In this document: positions 6,697 through 17,264 of the stretch, one piece after another
How positions within the stretch are numbered: position 1 is the first letter of the stretch
Layout of the letters: every line of letters starts with the position of its first letter
Assembly (NCBI GenBank): GCA_900764045.1
Contig: CAAFMN010000105.1
Coordinates: forward strand, 1-21,453
Direction: 5' to 3'
Source of the DNA: Clostridia bacterium
GTDB taxonomy: Bacteria > Bacillota > Clostridia > Lachnospirales > Bianqueaceae
Length of the DNA: 21,453 nt
Made by a program: the position numbers and the translations under genes
The notes under the pieces: model-generated
Database searches by the model: none
Told to the model about the DNA's origin: nothing
The model's input: the letters and a program-made list of their open reading frames with translations, nothing else

Positions 6697-8172
6697 TTAA
6701 AGGTTGGTATAGCCCATCAGGAATCGGTCCACGCTGGCCGCAGCGTCCGCACCCTCACGCAGAGCCCATACGACCAGGCTCTGGCCCCTGCGGGCATCCC
6801 CGCAGGCGAAGACCTTGGGAACCGAGGTAGCAAAGTTGTCTGTGATAGTACGTCCGCGACCATCCAGCGCTGCCCCAAACGCATCGGCGATATAGGGCTG
6901 GCATCCGGTAAAGCCCGCGGCGATCAGCACTAGATCAGCATCCACGGTCGTTTCTTCTCCGGTCGGAACCATTTTCAGGCGGCCGGTGGCCTCGTCCTTT
7001 TCGGGACGAAGAGAGGAAAGAACCGCTTTGCGGACATGTCCAGTTTCGTCCAGAATAAATTCCTTGACGGTACTCTGATAACGGCGGGGATCCGTTCCAA
7101 ATGCGGCGATCGCTTCCTGCTGGCCATAGTCAGTTTTCTCTATGCGAGGCCATTCCGGCCAGGTATTGCTGCCGGTACGTTCTTTGGGCGGCTGAGGCAT
7201 CATCTCCAGCTGTGTCACACTCTTACAGCCTTGTCGGATTGCGCTGCCGGTGCAGTCATTGCCGGTGTCGCCGCCGCCGATGACTAGAACATGCAGTCCC
7301 TTGGCATCGATAGCGGTGTGATCGGAAAAGCCGGAATCTAGAAGGCTTTTGGTGATGCTGGACAGGTATTCCACAGCAAAGTGGATACCGGCCCCCTCGC
7401 GACCCGGAACCGGGATGTCCCGGGGATTGGAAGCACCGCAGCATAAGAGGATAGCGTCATACTCCGTGCTCAAAGTCTGAGCGTCAATATCCCGGCCTAC
7501 ATTGACCCCAAGACGGAACTCCACGCCTTCTTCCTCCATGAGATGGGTACGGCGCAGGATAACACGTTTATCCAGCTTCATATTCGGAATTCCGTACATC
7601 AGCAGACCGCCGGGACGGTCGTTTCGTTCATAAACGGTAATCTGATGGCCGCGTTTATTGAGCCACTCCGCGGCAGAGAGGCCGGATGGTCCGCTTCCGA
7701 TGACCGCGACACGCTTGCCGGTGCGGACAGGGGGTGGGCAGGCCTGTATCCAGTGATTCTTATAGGCGTTTTCAATGATGGACAGTTCGTTTTCGCGAAT
7801 CGACACTGCGTCGCCGTGTGAGGAACAGGTGCAGGCTGCCTCGCAGGGGGCGGGACAGACCCGCCCGGTAAACTCCGCGAAACGGTTGGTCGAGATCAGC
7901 CGCTGCATGGCCAGCTTCCACTCATCTTTCCAGATCAGATCGTTCCACTCCGGGATCATGTTGTGGAGCGGACAGCCGCTGACCACCCCGCCAAAGAGGA
8001 CTCCGCTCTGGCAGAAGGGAACGCCGCAGTTCATGCAGCGCCCTCCCTGCAGTTTCTGTTCTTTCAGAGGTAGAGAGGTATGGAATTCCTCGAAGTTTTG
8101 GACTCGTTCCAGGGGCGGAACCGTCCGGCTGACTTTTCTTTCATATTGTAAAAAACCATCGATCTTTCCCAT
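6697..8172 (-). CDS. gltD: Glutamate synthase (NADPH) small subunit
   Basis: 491 residues, the usual GltD length. It transfers electrons from NADPH through FAD and iron-sulfur centres to the large subunit in the cytoplasm, where glutamine and 2-oxoglutarate become two glutamates. The N-terminal cysteines (C46, C49, C54, C67 and C106, C110, C114, C116) are the family's two 4Fe-4S cluster sites. The FAD dinucleotide fold is at VAVIGSGPSGLSAAE (about 155-169). The NADPH fold is at VLVIGGGDTGNDC (about 295-307). The C-terminal FACGDARRG is the second FAD contact. It starts 11 bp after gltB with its own AAGGAGG, so the two are one operon. No clear terminator follows; the IS remnant lies directly downstream. 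Confidence 0.97.
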   Translation of the reverse strand: MGKIDGFLQYERKVSRTVPPLERVQNFEEFHTSLPLKEQKLQGGRCMNCGVPFCQSGVLFGGVVSGCPLHNMIPEWNDLIWKDEWKLAMQRLISTNRFAEFTGRVCPAPCEAACTCSSHGDAVSIRENELSIIENAYKNHWIQACPPPVRTGKRVAVIGSGPSGLSAAEWLNKRGHQITVYERNDRPGGLLMYGIPNMKLDKRVILRRTHLMEEEGVEFRLGVNVGRDIDAQTLSTEYDAILLCCGASNPRDIPVPGREGAGIHFAVEYLSSITKSLLDSGFSDHTAIDAKGLHVLVIGGGDTGNDCTGSAIRQGCKSVTQLEMMPQPPKERTGSNTWPEWPRIEKTDYGQQEAIAAFGTDPRRYQSTVKEFILDETGHVRKAVLSSLRPEKDEATGRLKMVPTGEETTVDADLVLIAAGFTGCQPYIADAFGAALDGRGRTITDNFATSVPKVFACGDARRGQSLVVWALREGADAAASVDRFLMGYTNL

Positions 8173-8183
8173 CTCGATCCTCC

Positions 8184-11100
8184 TTACTTATTCTTCAGTG
8201 AGTAAAAGGCTTCAATCTCAGCCTGCTCACTGTCCAGTCCCTTTTCTTCCATCTGAACGATCGTACGCAGCATATGATCGTAATCCCGCGGCAGCACCTT
8301 TTTGAAGCGGGGAAGATAGGCGGCAAAATCCTGAAGGATCTCACGTCCCTTTTCACTGCCGGTAGCCGCGACATGTTCTTCGATCAGGGACTTCAGGATC
8401 GCGACATCATGCTTATGTTCGACACTTTCCAGACTGACCAGTTCCTTGTTGACCCGCAGGTAAAAATCGCGGCCCTCATCCAGTACATAGGCAATGCCTC
8501 CGGACATTCCCGCGGCAAAATTCTTGCCGGTGGGTCCAAGGATGACGGCAATACCGCCAGTCATATATTCGCAGCCGTGATCTCCAACGCCTTCTACTAC
8601 TGCCGTGGCGCCGGAATTCCGGACGCAGAAGCGTTCTCCGGCGATGCCGCTGATAAAGGCCTTGCCGCTGGTCGCGCCGTATAGGGCAACATTGCCGACG
8701 ATGATGTTATCTCCGGCCGAGTAGGGGGCATGAGAAGCGGACCGAAGGATCAGCTTGCCTCCGGACAAGCCCTTGCCGAAATAGTCGTTGCTGTCGCCGC
8801 AGAGCTCCAGTGTGAGTCCCTGAGGGATAAAAGCACCGAAACTCTGTCCGCCGCTGCCCTTGCAATGGATGACATAAGTATCCTCAGGCAGAGTATTTAC
8901 ATAACGCCTGGTGATCTCGCTGCCGAGGATGGTTCCAAAGGCACGATCCGTATTGTGTACCTCAATCTCCAGGGAACGGGCTTCCTTGCGTTCCAGCGGG
9001 GTCTTGAGCTTCTTGAGAAGAAGCTTCATATCGGCTGTCTTTTCCAGGGCAAAATCATAGACATCTTCCGGTTCAAAGTGGATATGAGTCCGATCTTCGG
9101 TAGGACAGAACAGGAGCGGACGGATATCGACATGAGAAGCACGGTGGTCTGCCGGGAATTCTTTGGGACGCAGCAGATCGGTACGTCCTACCAGCTCTGT
9201 AACGGTGCGGATTCCCAGTTTGGCCATGTATTCACGGAGTTCTTCCGCGATAAACAGCATAAAGTTCTCTACATATTCCGGCTTGCCTGCAAAACGGCGG
9301 CGCAGTTCCGGATTCTGGGTAGCGATGCCGACCGGACAGGTATCCAGATTGCATACACGCATCATGACACAGCCCATGGATACCAGAGGACCGGTAGCGA
9401 ATCCGAACTCCTCTGCGCCGAGGATCGCGGCGATGGCGACATCGCGGCCGCTCATGAGCTTGCCGTCAGTCTCCAGGCGAACCCGGCTGCGAAGTCCATT
9501 CAGAATCAATGTCTGATGGGCTTCCGCAAGACCCAGTTCCCAAGGAAGTCCGGCATTGTGGATGCTGGTCCGCGGTGCGGCGCCGGTTCCTCCGTCACAG
9601 CCGGAGATGAGGATTACCTGGGCACCGGCCTTGGCAACACCGGCGGCGACGGTACCAACACCGGCCTCGCTGACCAGCTTGACGCTGATGCGGGCGCTGC
9701 GGTTGGCGTTTTTCAGATCATAGATCAGCTCCGCGAGGTCTTCGATGGAGTAGATATCATGATGGGGCGGAGGAGAGATCAGGCTGACTCCGGTAGTGGA
9801 GTGGCGGGTTTTGGCGATCCAGGGATAAACCTTGGCCCCAGGAAGATGGCCGCCCTCGCCGGGCTTGGCGCCCTGAGCCATTTTGATCTGAATCTCCTGC
9901 GCGCTGTTCAGGTATTGACTTGTCACGCCGAAGCGGCCGCTGGCTACCTGCTTGATCGCACTGCAGCGATTGGGCTCGCCTGGTTTGACAACAAGACGCT
10001 CCGGCGACTCACCGCCCTCACCGGTGTTGCTTTTGGCGTGCAGATGGTTCATAGCGATGGCAAGTGTCTCGTGAGCTTCCTGAGAGATCGAGCCGTAGCT
10101 CATAGCACCAGTCTTGAACCGCTTGACAATCTCGGAAGCAGGCTCTACCTCCTCCAGCGGAATCCCGCCGTCCGCGGGGAAGCAGAACGCCAGGAGGCTT
10201 CGCAGATTCATGGCTTCGTCATTTTCCTGATCGACAAGATCGGTGTACTGTCCGAAAAGAGAATAATCACCGGTGCGTACCGCCTGCTGCAGCAGATGGA
10301 TCGTCCTGGGGTTGTACAGATGCGCTTCCTTGCCGCTGCGGAACTTATGCGTACCGATACTCTCCAATGCCATATTGGTATCCAGACCCAGAGGATCAAA
10401 AGCCTGCTGATGGCGAAACTCAATATCGCTCTGAATGTCGGCCAGGCTCAGTCCGCCGATGGGGGAGACGGTATTGGTGAAATACCGGTCGATTACATCC
10501 TTGTTGATGCCGACTGCCTCAAAGATTTGGCTGCCCTGATAGCTCTGGATGGTCGAAATGCCCATCTTGGACGCGATCCGCACGATGCCGTTCAGAATCG
10601 CTTCATTATAATCGTTGACAGCCGCGTAAAAATCCTTTTTCAACAGTCCCTGGTCAACCAGATGGCGGATAGTCTCATGTGCCAGATAGGGATGTACGGC
10701 ACAGGCGCCATAGCCTAAGAGCGTCGCGAAATGATGCACTTCCCGAGGCTCAGCGCTCTCCAGAATCAGCGAGATGGCCGTACTTTTCTTGGTGCGGACC
10801 AGATACTTGGAGACCGCGGAGACTGCCAGAAGGCTGGGGATCGCGACATGATACTCATCAATGTCGCGGTCAGAGAGGATCAGTATATTGGAACCCTCGC
10901 GATAGGCACGGTCCACCTCCAGGAACAGTCGGTCAATAGCTTTTTCCAGACTGGTATTTTTATAATAATTGATAGAGATCACACGGGCATGAAAACCAGG
11001 TTCGTTCAGATGACGAATCTTTAACAGGTCGGTCTCGGTGAGAATGGGATTGCGTACCTGCAGCATTCTGCAGTTTTCGGCGCGCTCTTCCAAGAGATTC

Positions 11101-12728
11101 CCGTGCGTACCGATATAGATATGCGTTGCCGTAACGACTTCCTCACGGATGGCATCGATCGGCGGATTGGTGACCTGAGCGAACATCTGCTTAAAATATT
11201 GAAAGAGCGGAGGATGCTGCTCGCTCAAAACGGCCAGCGGTGTATCATCGCCCATGGCTCCGACGGGGTCTGTACCACTTAAGGCCATCGGCAGGATGGT
11301 ATCCATTACGTCCTCATAATGATAACCAAAGGCTTTCTGCAGACGGACCAGTTCATCCTCAGTGTACTGCGGAACCGGTTCGTTGGGAATCTTCAGATCC
11401 TTGAGCTGCATGAGGCTCTGATCCAGCCATTCGCCGTAGGGCTGGCGGGCCGCGTAGAATTCTTTGAGCTCTTCATCGTCGATTACACGGCCTTGTATGG
11501 TATCGACCAGGAGCATTTTGCCGGGGCGCAGACGTTCCTTGCGCAGGATTTTTTCCTCCGGAATCTCCAGGACGCCGACTTCACTAGAGAGGATGAGCCG
11601 TCCGTCATTGGTGATGTAGTAACGGCTGGGACGCAAGCCATTTCGGTCCAAGACCGCCCCCATGACATCGCCATCGGAGAAGACGATGGAAGCTGGGCCA
11701 TCCCAGGGCTCCAGCATCGTCGCGTAATATTGATAAAAATCCTTCTTTGCCTGGCTCATGTTTTTGTTGCCGGACCAGGGCTCCGGGATGGTAACCATGA
11801 CAGCCAGCGGCAGGTCCATGCCGTTCATGACCATAAACTCCAGGGCGTTATCCAGCATGGCGGAATCGCTGCCTTCCTGATTGACGATGGGCAGAACCTT
11901 CAGCATATCATCCTTGAGATAAGGACTGGAGATGGTCTCTTCACGGGCCAGCATCAGATCGGCGTTGCCGCGGATGGTGTTGATCTCACCGTTGTGGAGA
12001 ATCAGACGGTTGGGGTGAGCGCGCATCCAGCTGGGATTGGTATTGGTGGAAAAACGGCTGTGTACCATGCCGATAGCGGATTCGTAGTCAGGATCCTGAA
12101 GATCCGGGTAGAAGAGCCGCAGCTCCTTGACCAGGAACATGCCCTTGTATACGATCGTACGGCTGGAGAGGCTGGCCACATAGGAGGCGTTACCCTGTTC
12201 AAACACTCGGCGGACCACATAGAGTTTGCGGTCAAAATCAATGCCTTCCGCCAGAGAATCCGGCCGTTCAACAAAACATTGCCAGATGCTCGGCATACAG
12301 TCAAACGCTTTTTTTCCGAGGACTTCCGGACGAACCGGAACCTGACGCCAACCAAGGAAAATCAGTCCTTCCTTGGCAGTGATCAGTTCAAACATCTTCA
12401 TGGCCTGACGCCTCGCGTACTCTTCCTGCGGAAAGAAGAACATTCCGACGCCGTAAGAACGCTCCGGACCCAGCGGAATACCGGCTTCAAGGCAAACCTT
12501 AGAAAAGAACCGGTGACTGATCTGCAGCAGAATGCCTACGCCGTCACCGGTTTTTCCGTCAGCGTCTTTGCCGGCTCGATGTTCCAGATTTTCTACAATG
12601 TGCAGAGCGTCATCTACAGTTTGGTGGGATTTGCGTCCCTGAATATCGACTACGGCTCCGATGCCGCAGTTATCATGCTCCAGTCTCGGGTCATATAGGC
12701 CTTGCTGGGGATAAGGTTCCTGTGTCAT
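8184..12728 (-). CDS. gltB: Glutamate synthase (NADPH) large subunit
   Basis: 1514 residues, full length for the bacterial alpha subunit. Domains in order: class II glutamine amidotransferase, with the presumed nucleophile Cys21 in DNCGIG after a 20-residue leader that is normally removed; a central domain; the FMN-binding synthase barrel (PPPHHDIYSIEDLAELIYDL and SGCDGGTGAAPRTSI); and the C-terminal beta-helix with repeated G..G motifs (GGQSFGAF, GLSGGKL, GMSGGIAYV). The 3Fe-4S ligands are visible as C1120, C1126 and C1131 in the family spacing C-x5-C-x4-C. Ammonia released in the first domain tunnels to 2-oxoglutarate at the FMN site. The start ATG (12728) has GGAGG just upstream. It is co-directional with glnN upstream and gltD downstream; a terminator hairpin lies between it and glnN. 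Confidence 0.98.
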   Translation of the reverse strand: MTQEPYPQQGLYDPRLEHDNCGIGAVVDIQGRKSHQTVDDALHIVENLEHRAGKDADGKTGDGVGILLQISHRFFSKVCLEAGIPLGPERSYGVGMFFFPQEEYARRQAMKMFELITAKEGLIFLGWRQVPVRPEVLGKKAFDCMPSIWQCFVERPDSLAEGIDFDRKLYVVRRVFEQGNASYVASLSSRTIVYKGMFLVKELRLFYPDLQDPDYESAIGMVHSRFSTNTNPSWMRAHPNRLILHNGEINTIRGNADLMLAREETISSPYLKDDMLKVLPIVNQEGSDSAMLDNALEFMVMNGMDLPLAVMVTIPEPWSGNKNMSQAKKDFYQYYATMLEPWDGPASIVFSDGDVMGAVLDRNGLRPSRYYITNDGRLILSSEVGVLEIPEEKILRKERLRPGKMLLVDTIQGRVIDDEELKEFYAARQPYGEWLDQSLMQLKDLKIPNEPVPQYTEDELVRLQKAFGYHYEDVMDTILPMALSGTDPVGAMGDDTPLAVLSEQHPPLFQYFKQMFAQVTNPPIDAIREEVVTATHIYIGTHGNLLEERAENCRMLQVRNPILTETDLLKIRHLNEPGFHARVISINYYKNTSLEKAIDRLFLEVDRAYREGSNILILSDRDIDEYHVAIPSLLAVSAVSKYLVRTKKSTAISLILESAEPREVHHFATLLGYGACAVHPYLAHETIRHLVDQGLLKKDFYAAVNDYNEAILNGIVRIASKMGISTIQSYQGSQIFEAVGINKDVIDRYFTNTVSPIGGLSLADIQSDIEFRHQQAFDPLGLDTNMALESIGTHKFRSGKEAHLYNPRTIHLLQQAVRTGDYSLFGQYTDLVDQENDEAMNLRSLLAFCFPADGGIPLEEVEPASEIVKRFKTGAMSYGSISQEAHETLAIAMNHLHAKSNTGEGGESPERLVVKPGEPNRCSAIKQVASGRFGVTSQYLNSAQEIQIKMAQGAKPGEGGHLPGAKVYPWIAKTRHSTTGVSLISPPPHHDIYSIEDLAELIYDLKNANRSARISVKLVSEAGVGTVAAGVAKAGAQVILISGCDGGTGAAPRTSIHNAGLPWELGLAEAHQTLILNGLRSRVRLETDGKLMSGRDVAIAAILGAEEFGFATGPLVSMGCVMMRVCNLDTCPVGIATQNPELRRRFAGKPEYVENFMLFIAEELREYMAKLGIRTVTELVGRTDLLRPKEFPADHRASHVDIRPLLFCPTEDRTHIHFEPEDVYDFALEKTADMKLLLKKLKTPLERKEARSLEIEVHNTDRAFGTILGSEITRRYVNTLPEDTYVIHCKGSGGQSFGAFIPQGLTLELCGDSNDYFGKGLSGGKLILRSASHAPYSAGDNIIVGNVALYGATSGKAFISGIAGERFCVRNSGATAVVEGVGDHGCEYMTGGIAVILGPTGKNFAAGMSGGIAYVLDEGRDFYLRVNKELVSLESVEHKHDVAILKSLIEEHVAATGSEKGREILQDFAAYLPRFKKVLPRDYDHMLRTIVQMEEKGLDSEQAEIEAFYSLKNK

Positions 12729-12753
12729 AATAACTCCTCCCGATCTCGTTTAT

Positions 12754-12782
12754 AAAAAGGGGGAAGCCCGGGGAGGCTTCCC
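12754..12782 (-). terminator. Intrinsic terminator between glnN and gltB
   Basis: On the minus strand, GGGAAGCC (12782-12775) pairs with GGCTTCCC (12768-12761) around a 6-base loop, then CC and five T (12758-12754). The hairpin ends 13-14 bases before the gltB ribosome binding site. No convincing promoter lies between it and gltB, so it may set the glnN:gltB ratio by partial readthrough. Confidence 0.75.
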
Positions 12783-12804
12783 AAAGGACAAGGTAATGAA
12801 AAAA

Positions 12805-14928
<2,124 letters not shown>

Positions 14929-14959
14929 GATGGTTCCTCCTCTATATATGGCGTGATAC

Positions 14960-14993
14960 AAAAATAGGCGCCACGACTATAGTCGCAGCGCCT
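14960..14993 (-). terminator. Leader terminator (attenuator) of glnN
   Basis: The 28-base sequence 14993-14966 (minus) folds on itself end to end: AGGCGC with GCGCCT, a tandem G-U step, then CGAC with GUCG and a UAUA loop. It is followed by AUUUUUG, with the T run at 14964-14960. It lies between the promoter (start site about 15005) and the start codon at 14928. Most transcripts should stop here unless something prevents folding. What releases it is not visible; the leader before it is only about 12 bases. Confidence 0.75.
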
Positions 14994-15011
14994 TTGCTGT
15001 TTACGCGATTC

Positions 15012-15040
15012 ATTATACGGGAGAATAAGAAATTTGTCAA
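15012..15040 (-). promoter_or_regulatory. Near-perfect sigma-A promoter of glnN
   Basis: On the minus strand TTGACA (15040-15035), a 17-bp spacer, and TATAAT (15017-15012), both boxes matching consensus exactly. The start site is inferred near 15005, giving a leader of about 77 bases. A promoter this strong fits the presence of a terminator in the leader. Confidence 0.85.
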
Positions 15041-15046
15041 GAGTCA

Positions 15047-15077
15047 TTTTGCAAGTTTTAAATAAAAACTTGCAAAA
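15047..15077. promoter_or_regulatory. 31-bp perfect palindrome upstream of the glnN promoter, probable operator
   Basis: TTTTGCAAGTTTT (15047-15059) and AAAACTTGCAAAA (15065-15077) are exact reverse complements separated by AAATA. Relative to the inferred glnN start site it spans -42 to -72, seven bases above the -35 box. This is a position typical of activator sites. It could also fold as a hairpin in RNA, but the divergent araC promoter is 130 bp away on the far side and would not transcribe it. The binding protein is unknown. Confidence 0.65.
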
Positions 15078-15206
15078 ACAATCCGGCGGAATGAATGGGA
15101 GAATTAGTGTAATTATACATAAACAGGGAACGGTGCAGAATTTGCACGCCTTAGGGAAGGTGCTGATTATGAAGGATGAGAAATGAATACTTGTTAAAAG
15201 ACTTTC

Positions 15207-15235
15207 TTGCTATTTGACGGTACAGGAAGTATAAT
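15207..15235 (+). promoter_or_regulatory. Probable promoter of the AraC-family regulator
   Basis: TTGCTA (15207-15212), a 17-bp spacer and TATAAT (15230-15235). The start site would be near 15242, just before AAGGAGG and the ATG at 15262. A TTGACG at 15214 is too close to TATAAT (10 bp) to be the -35 box. Positions 15078-15206 between this and the glnN operator show nothing else I can support. Confidence 0.6.
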
Positions 15236-15261
15236 ATTTATAAATAGAAGGAGGGGTCAGA

Positions 15262-15999
15262 ATGCTTCATCCTGAGATGTATTATTTCGTGCAAAAAGAA
15301 TGTACTCCCGGCGCGTGGCATGCAGAGAATCACCGGATTTCAAACTACTCGCTGGTCTTTGTCATGGAGGGCGGAGCGCATTATACCATTGATGGTCAGA
15401 ACTATGAGCCGAAAGTAGGCAATGTAATCTTTATCAAGCCGGGCGGCGTGCGTTCTTATTCTACCGAAGGCATGCGCTGCACGGCAATCGACTTTCGGCT
15501 GCCGGAAGTGGAAAACATAGAGATGGACACGATGCAGCTGCGCTCTGACCTGGATGAATTTTCAAGACTGTTTCAGGAAATCCGTTATGAGTGGCTGCAG
15601 AAGAGGACGGGATATGAGATGAAGTGTCAGGGCCTGTTTGCCCTGGTGCTGCACCGTTTGTTGTACGAAGAGGATCCCGGACGGCGTAATCTTCATGTGG
15701 AAGCGATTCGGCGGTATATTCTGGCGCATTACTGTGAAGAGATTACGGTGCAGAGTCTTGCGCAGCGGCAGGGACTGAATCCTGTATATTGCGGCGCCTT
15801 GTTTCGGCGGGAGGAAGGCTGCACGATAGCCGCTTTTATCAGTCGGGTACGCATCAACAAAGCGGCGGATCTGTTGAGAACGGGAGAATATACGGTGGGG
15901 GAGGTAGCGGAAAGGGTCGGATTTAAGGATATTTATTATTTCAGCAATACCTTTAAAAAACAGATGGGAATCTCACCCATTCATTACCGAAACCTTTAA
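15262..15999 (+). CDS. AraC-family transcriptional regulator with N-terminal cupin sensor
   Basis: 245 residues. The N-terminal part (about 25-80, HRISNYSLVFVMEGGAHYTI, then KVGNVIFIKPGGVRSY) is the cupin-like ligand-binding barrel of sugar-sensing AraC proteins. The C-terminal part (about 145-245) has two helix-turn-helix units, ITVQSLAQRQGLNPVYCGALF and the recognition-helix block TVGEVAERVGFKDIYYFSNTF, ending in the family's GISPIHYR. It is a DNA-binding activator, probably induced by a carbohydrate. It lies 91 bp upstream of, and in the same direction as, the Gfo/DUF6807 operon, so that operon is its most likely target. It is also divergent from glnN but separated by 333 bp. Confidence 0.9.
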   Translation: MLHPEMYYFVQKECTPGAWHAENHRISNYSLVFVMEGGAHYTIDGQNYEPKVGNVIFIKPGGVRSYSTEGMRCTAIDFRLPEVENIEMDTMQLRSDLDEFSRLFQEIRYEWLQKRTGYEMKCQGLFALVLHRLLYEEDPGRRNLHVEAIRRYILAHYCEEITVQSLAQRQGLNPVYCGALFRREEGCTIAAFISRVRINKAADLLRTGEYTVGEVAERVGFKDIYYFSNTFKKQMGISPIHYRNL

Positions 16000-16028
16000 T
16001 TTTTATAAATTCCGATTGAATCCATGCA

Positions 16029-16057
16029 TTGTATCAGGCAAAGGGCCTCTATATAAT
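16029..16057 (+). promoter_or_regulatory. Probable promoter of the oxidoreductase/DUF6807 operon
   Basis: TTGTAT (16029-16034), a 17-bp spacer and TATAAT (16052-16057), with the start site expected near 16064 and the first ATG at 16091. The -35 box is non-consensus, as expected for an activator-dependent promoter. The 30 bp upstream, after the araC stop, shows no obvious direct repeats. Confidence 0.55.
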
Positions 16058-16090
16058 AAAGCCAGAAAACAACGAAAGGAGAATCAGAGA

Positions 16091-17251
16091 ATGATTCGAG
16101 TAGCGGTGATTGGAACAGGCAATATTTCGACGGCGCATATAGAGGGGTATCTGGCGTTTCCGGAACGCTGCCAGATCGTAGCGCTGTGTGATATCTTCCC
16201 GGAGAAGGCGCAGGCGAAGAAGGAGAAGTATCAGTTAAACGGAGCTGATGTGGTGGACGATCATGAAAAGCTGCTGGATCGGGAGGATATCGATCTTGTT
16301 AGTGTCTGCACGCCGCCCTACTGCCATGCATCCATTGCCATTCATTTTTTACAGCATGGTAAGAATGTTCTGGTGGAGAAGCCGATGGCGACATCCCTGC
16401 AGGAATGCGATGAGATGATAGACGCGGCCAAGGAGCATGGTAAAGTGTTGGGAGTCATTGCGCAGAATCGGTTCCGCGATCCCATCATGAAGCTTAAGAA
16501 AGTGCTGGACAGCGGCCTGACCGGACGGGTACTGCACGCGCAGATCGATTCCTACTGGTGGAGAGCCCATAACTATTATGATCTGTGGTGGAGAGGCACC
16601 TGGGAAAAGGAAGGCGGCGGCTGTACGCTCAATCATGCCGTGCATCATATCGATATGCTCGGATGGATGATGGGGCTGCCGAAGAGTGTTCAGGCGCTTT
16701 TGAGCAATGCCGCGCATGATAACGCGGAGGTGGAGGATGTCTCCATAGCGGCGCTGCAGTACGACCGCGGAGCGGTGGCGCAGATTACAAGTTCTGTTAT
16801 CCATCACGGAGAGGAGCAGCAGGTGATCTTCCAGACGGAGAAGGCCAGAGTATCGGCGCCGTGGAAGGTATACTGCAGTGCCGCGCGTTCCAATGGTTTC
16901 CCGGACCGGGATACAGAGACGGAGAAGAAGCTGCAGGAGTTCTATGACAGTATACCGCCGCTGGAGCATGTGGGCCATGAAGGGGAAATCGATAATGTCC
17001 TCCATGCGATCGAGACAGGGACAAGTCCGCTGATTACCGGCGAAGAGGGACGTAGAACAATAGAGCTGATTATGGCGATCTACAAGGCGGGATTTGAACA
17101 TCGTACAGTGCGGCTGCCGATTCAGAAGGACGATATCTATTATACGGCGGATGGTATCCAGAAGAACGCGATTCATTTTTATGAAAAGACAGCGTCGATT
17201 CAGGAGCTTGGGGCTGGAGAATCGATCACGCTGGGCAGCAACTATCAATAA
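16091..17251 (+). CDS. Gfo/Idh/MocA-family oxidoreductase, first operon gene
   Basis: 386 residues from ATG 16091, chosen for GAAAGGAG just upstream; an earlier in-frame start overlaps the promoter. The N-terminal Rossmann fold has VIGTGNIS (about 6-13), acidic D34 at the end of strand 2 (favours NAD over NADP), and the family signature VEKPMAT with E96-K97-P98. The C-terminal fold has GGGCTLNHAVHHIDML (175-190), with H185 and D188 in the positions of the catalytic His/Asp pair. The role is NAD(P)-dependent oxidation or reduction of a sugar, polyol or glycoside carbon in the cytoplasm. The substrate is not readable from sequence. A ribosome binding site for the next gene overlaps its end (13-bp gap). 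Confidence 0.92.
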   Translation: MIRVAVIGTGNISTAHIEGYLAFPERCQIVALCDIFPEKAQAKKEKYQLNGADVVDDHEKLLDREDIDLVSVCTPPYCHASIAIHFLQHGKNVLVEKPMATSLQECDEMIDAAKEHGKVLGVIAQNRFRDPIMKLKKVLDSGLTGRVLHAQIDSYWWRAHNYYDLWWRGTWEKEGGGCTLNHAVHHIDMLGWMMGLPKSVQALLSNAAHDNAEVEDVSIAALQYDRGAVAQITSSVIHHGEEQQVIFQTEKARVSAPWKVYCSAARSNGFPDRDTETEKKLQEFYDSIPPLEHVGHEGEIDNVLHAIETGTSPLITGEEGRRTIELIMAIYKAGFEHRTVRLPIQKDDIYYTADGIQKNAIHFYEKTASIQELGAGESITLGSNYQ

Positions 17252-17264
17252 GGAGGTCACCAAA

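Noticed and set aside
8730..12698. Long open frames on the + strand opposite gltB (662 and 459 residues)
   Set aside because: They are antisense to a full-length GltB with intact motifs, have no ribosome binding sites, and show low-complexity composition typical of mirror frames.
14966..14993. ANTAR-type antiterminator target in the glnN leader
   Set aside because: That motif needs two hairpins with six-base loops (A at loop position 1, G at 4). Only one hairpin, with a UAUA loop, is present.
15047..15077. Reading the palindrome as a transcription terminator
   Set aside because: Neither glnN nor araC transcription starts on the side that would cross it, and no gene ends there.
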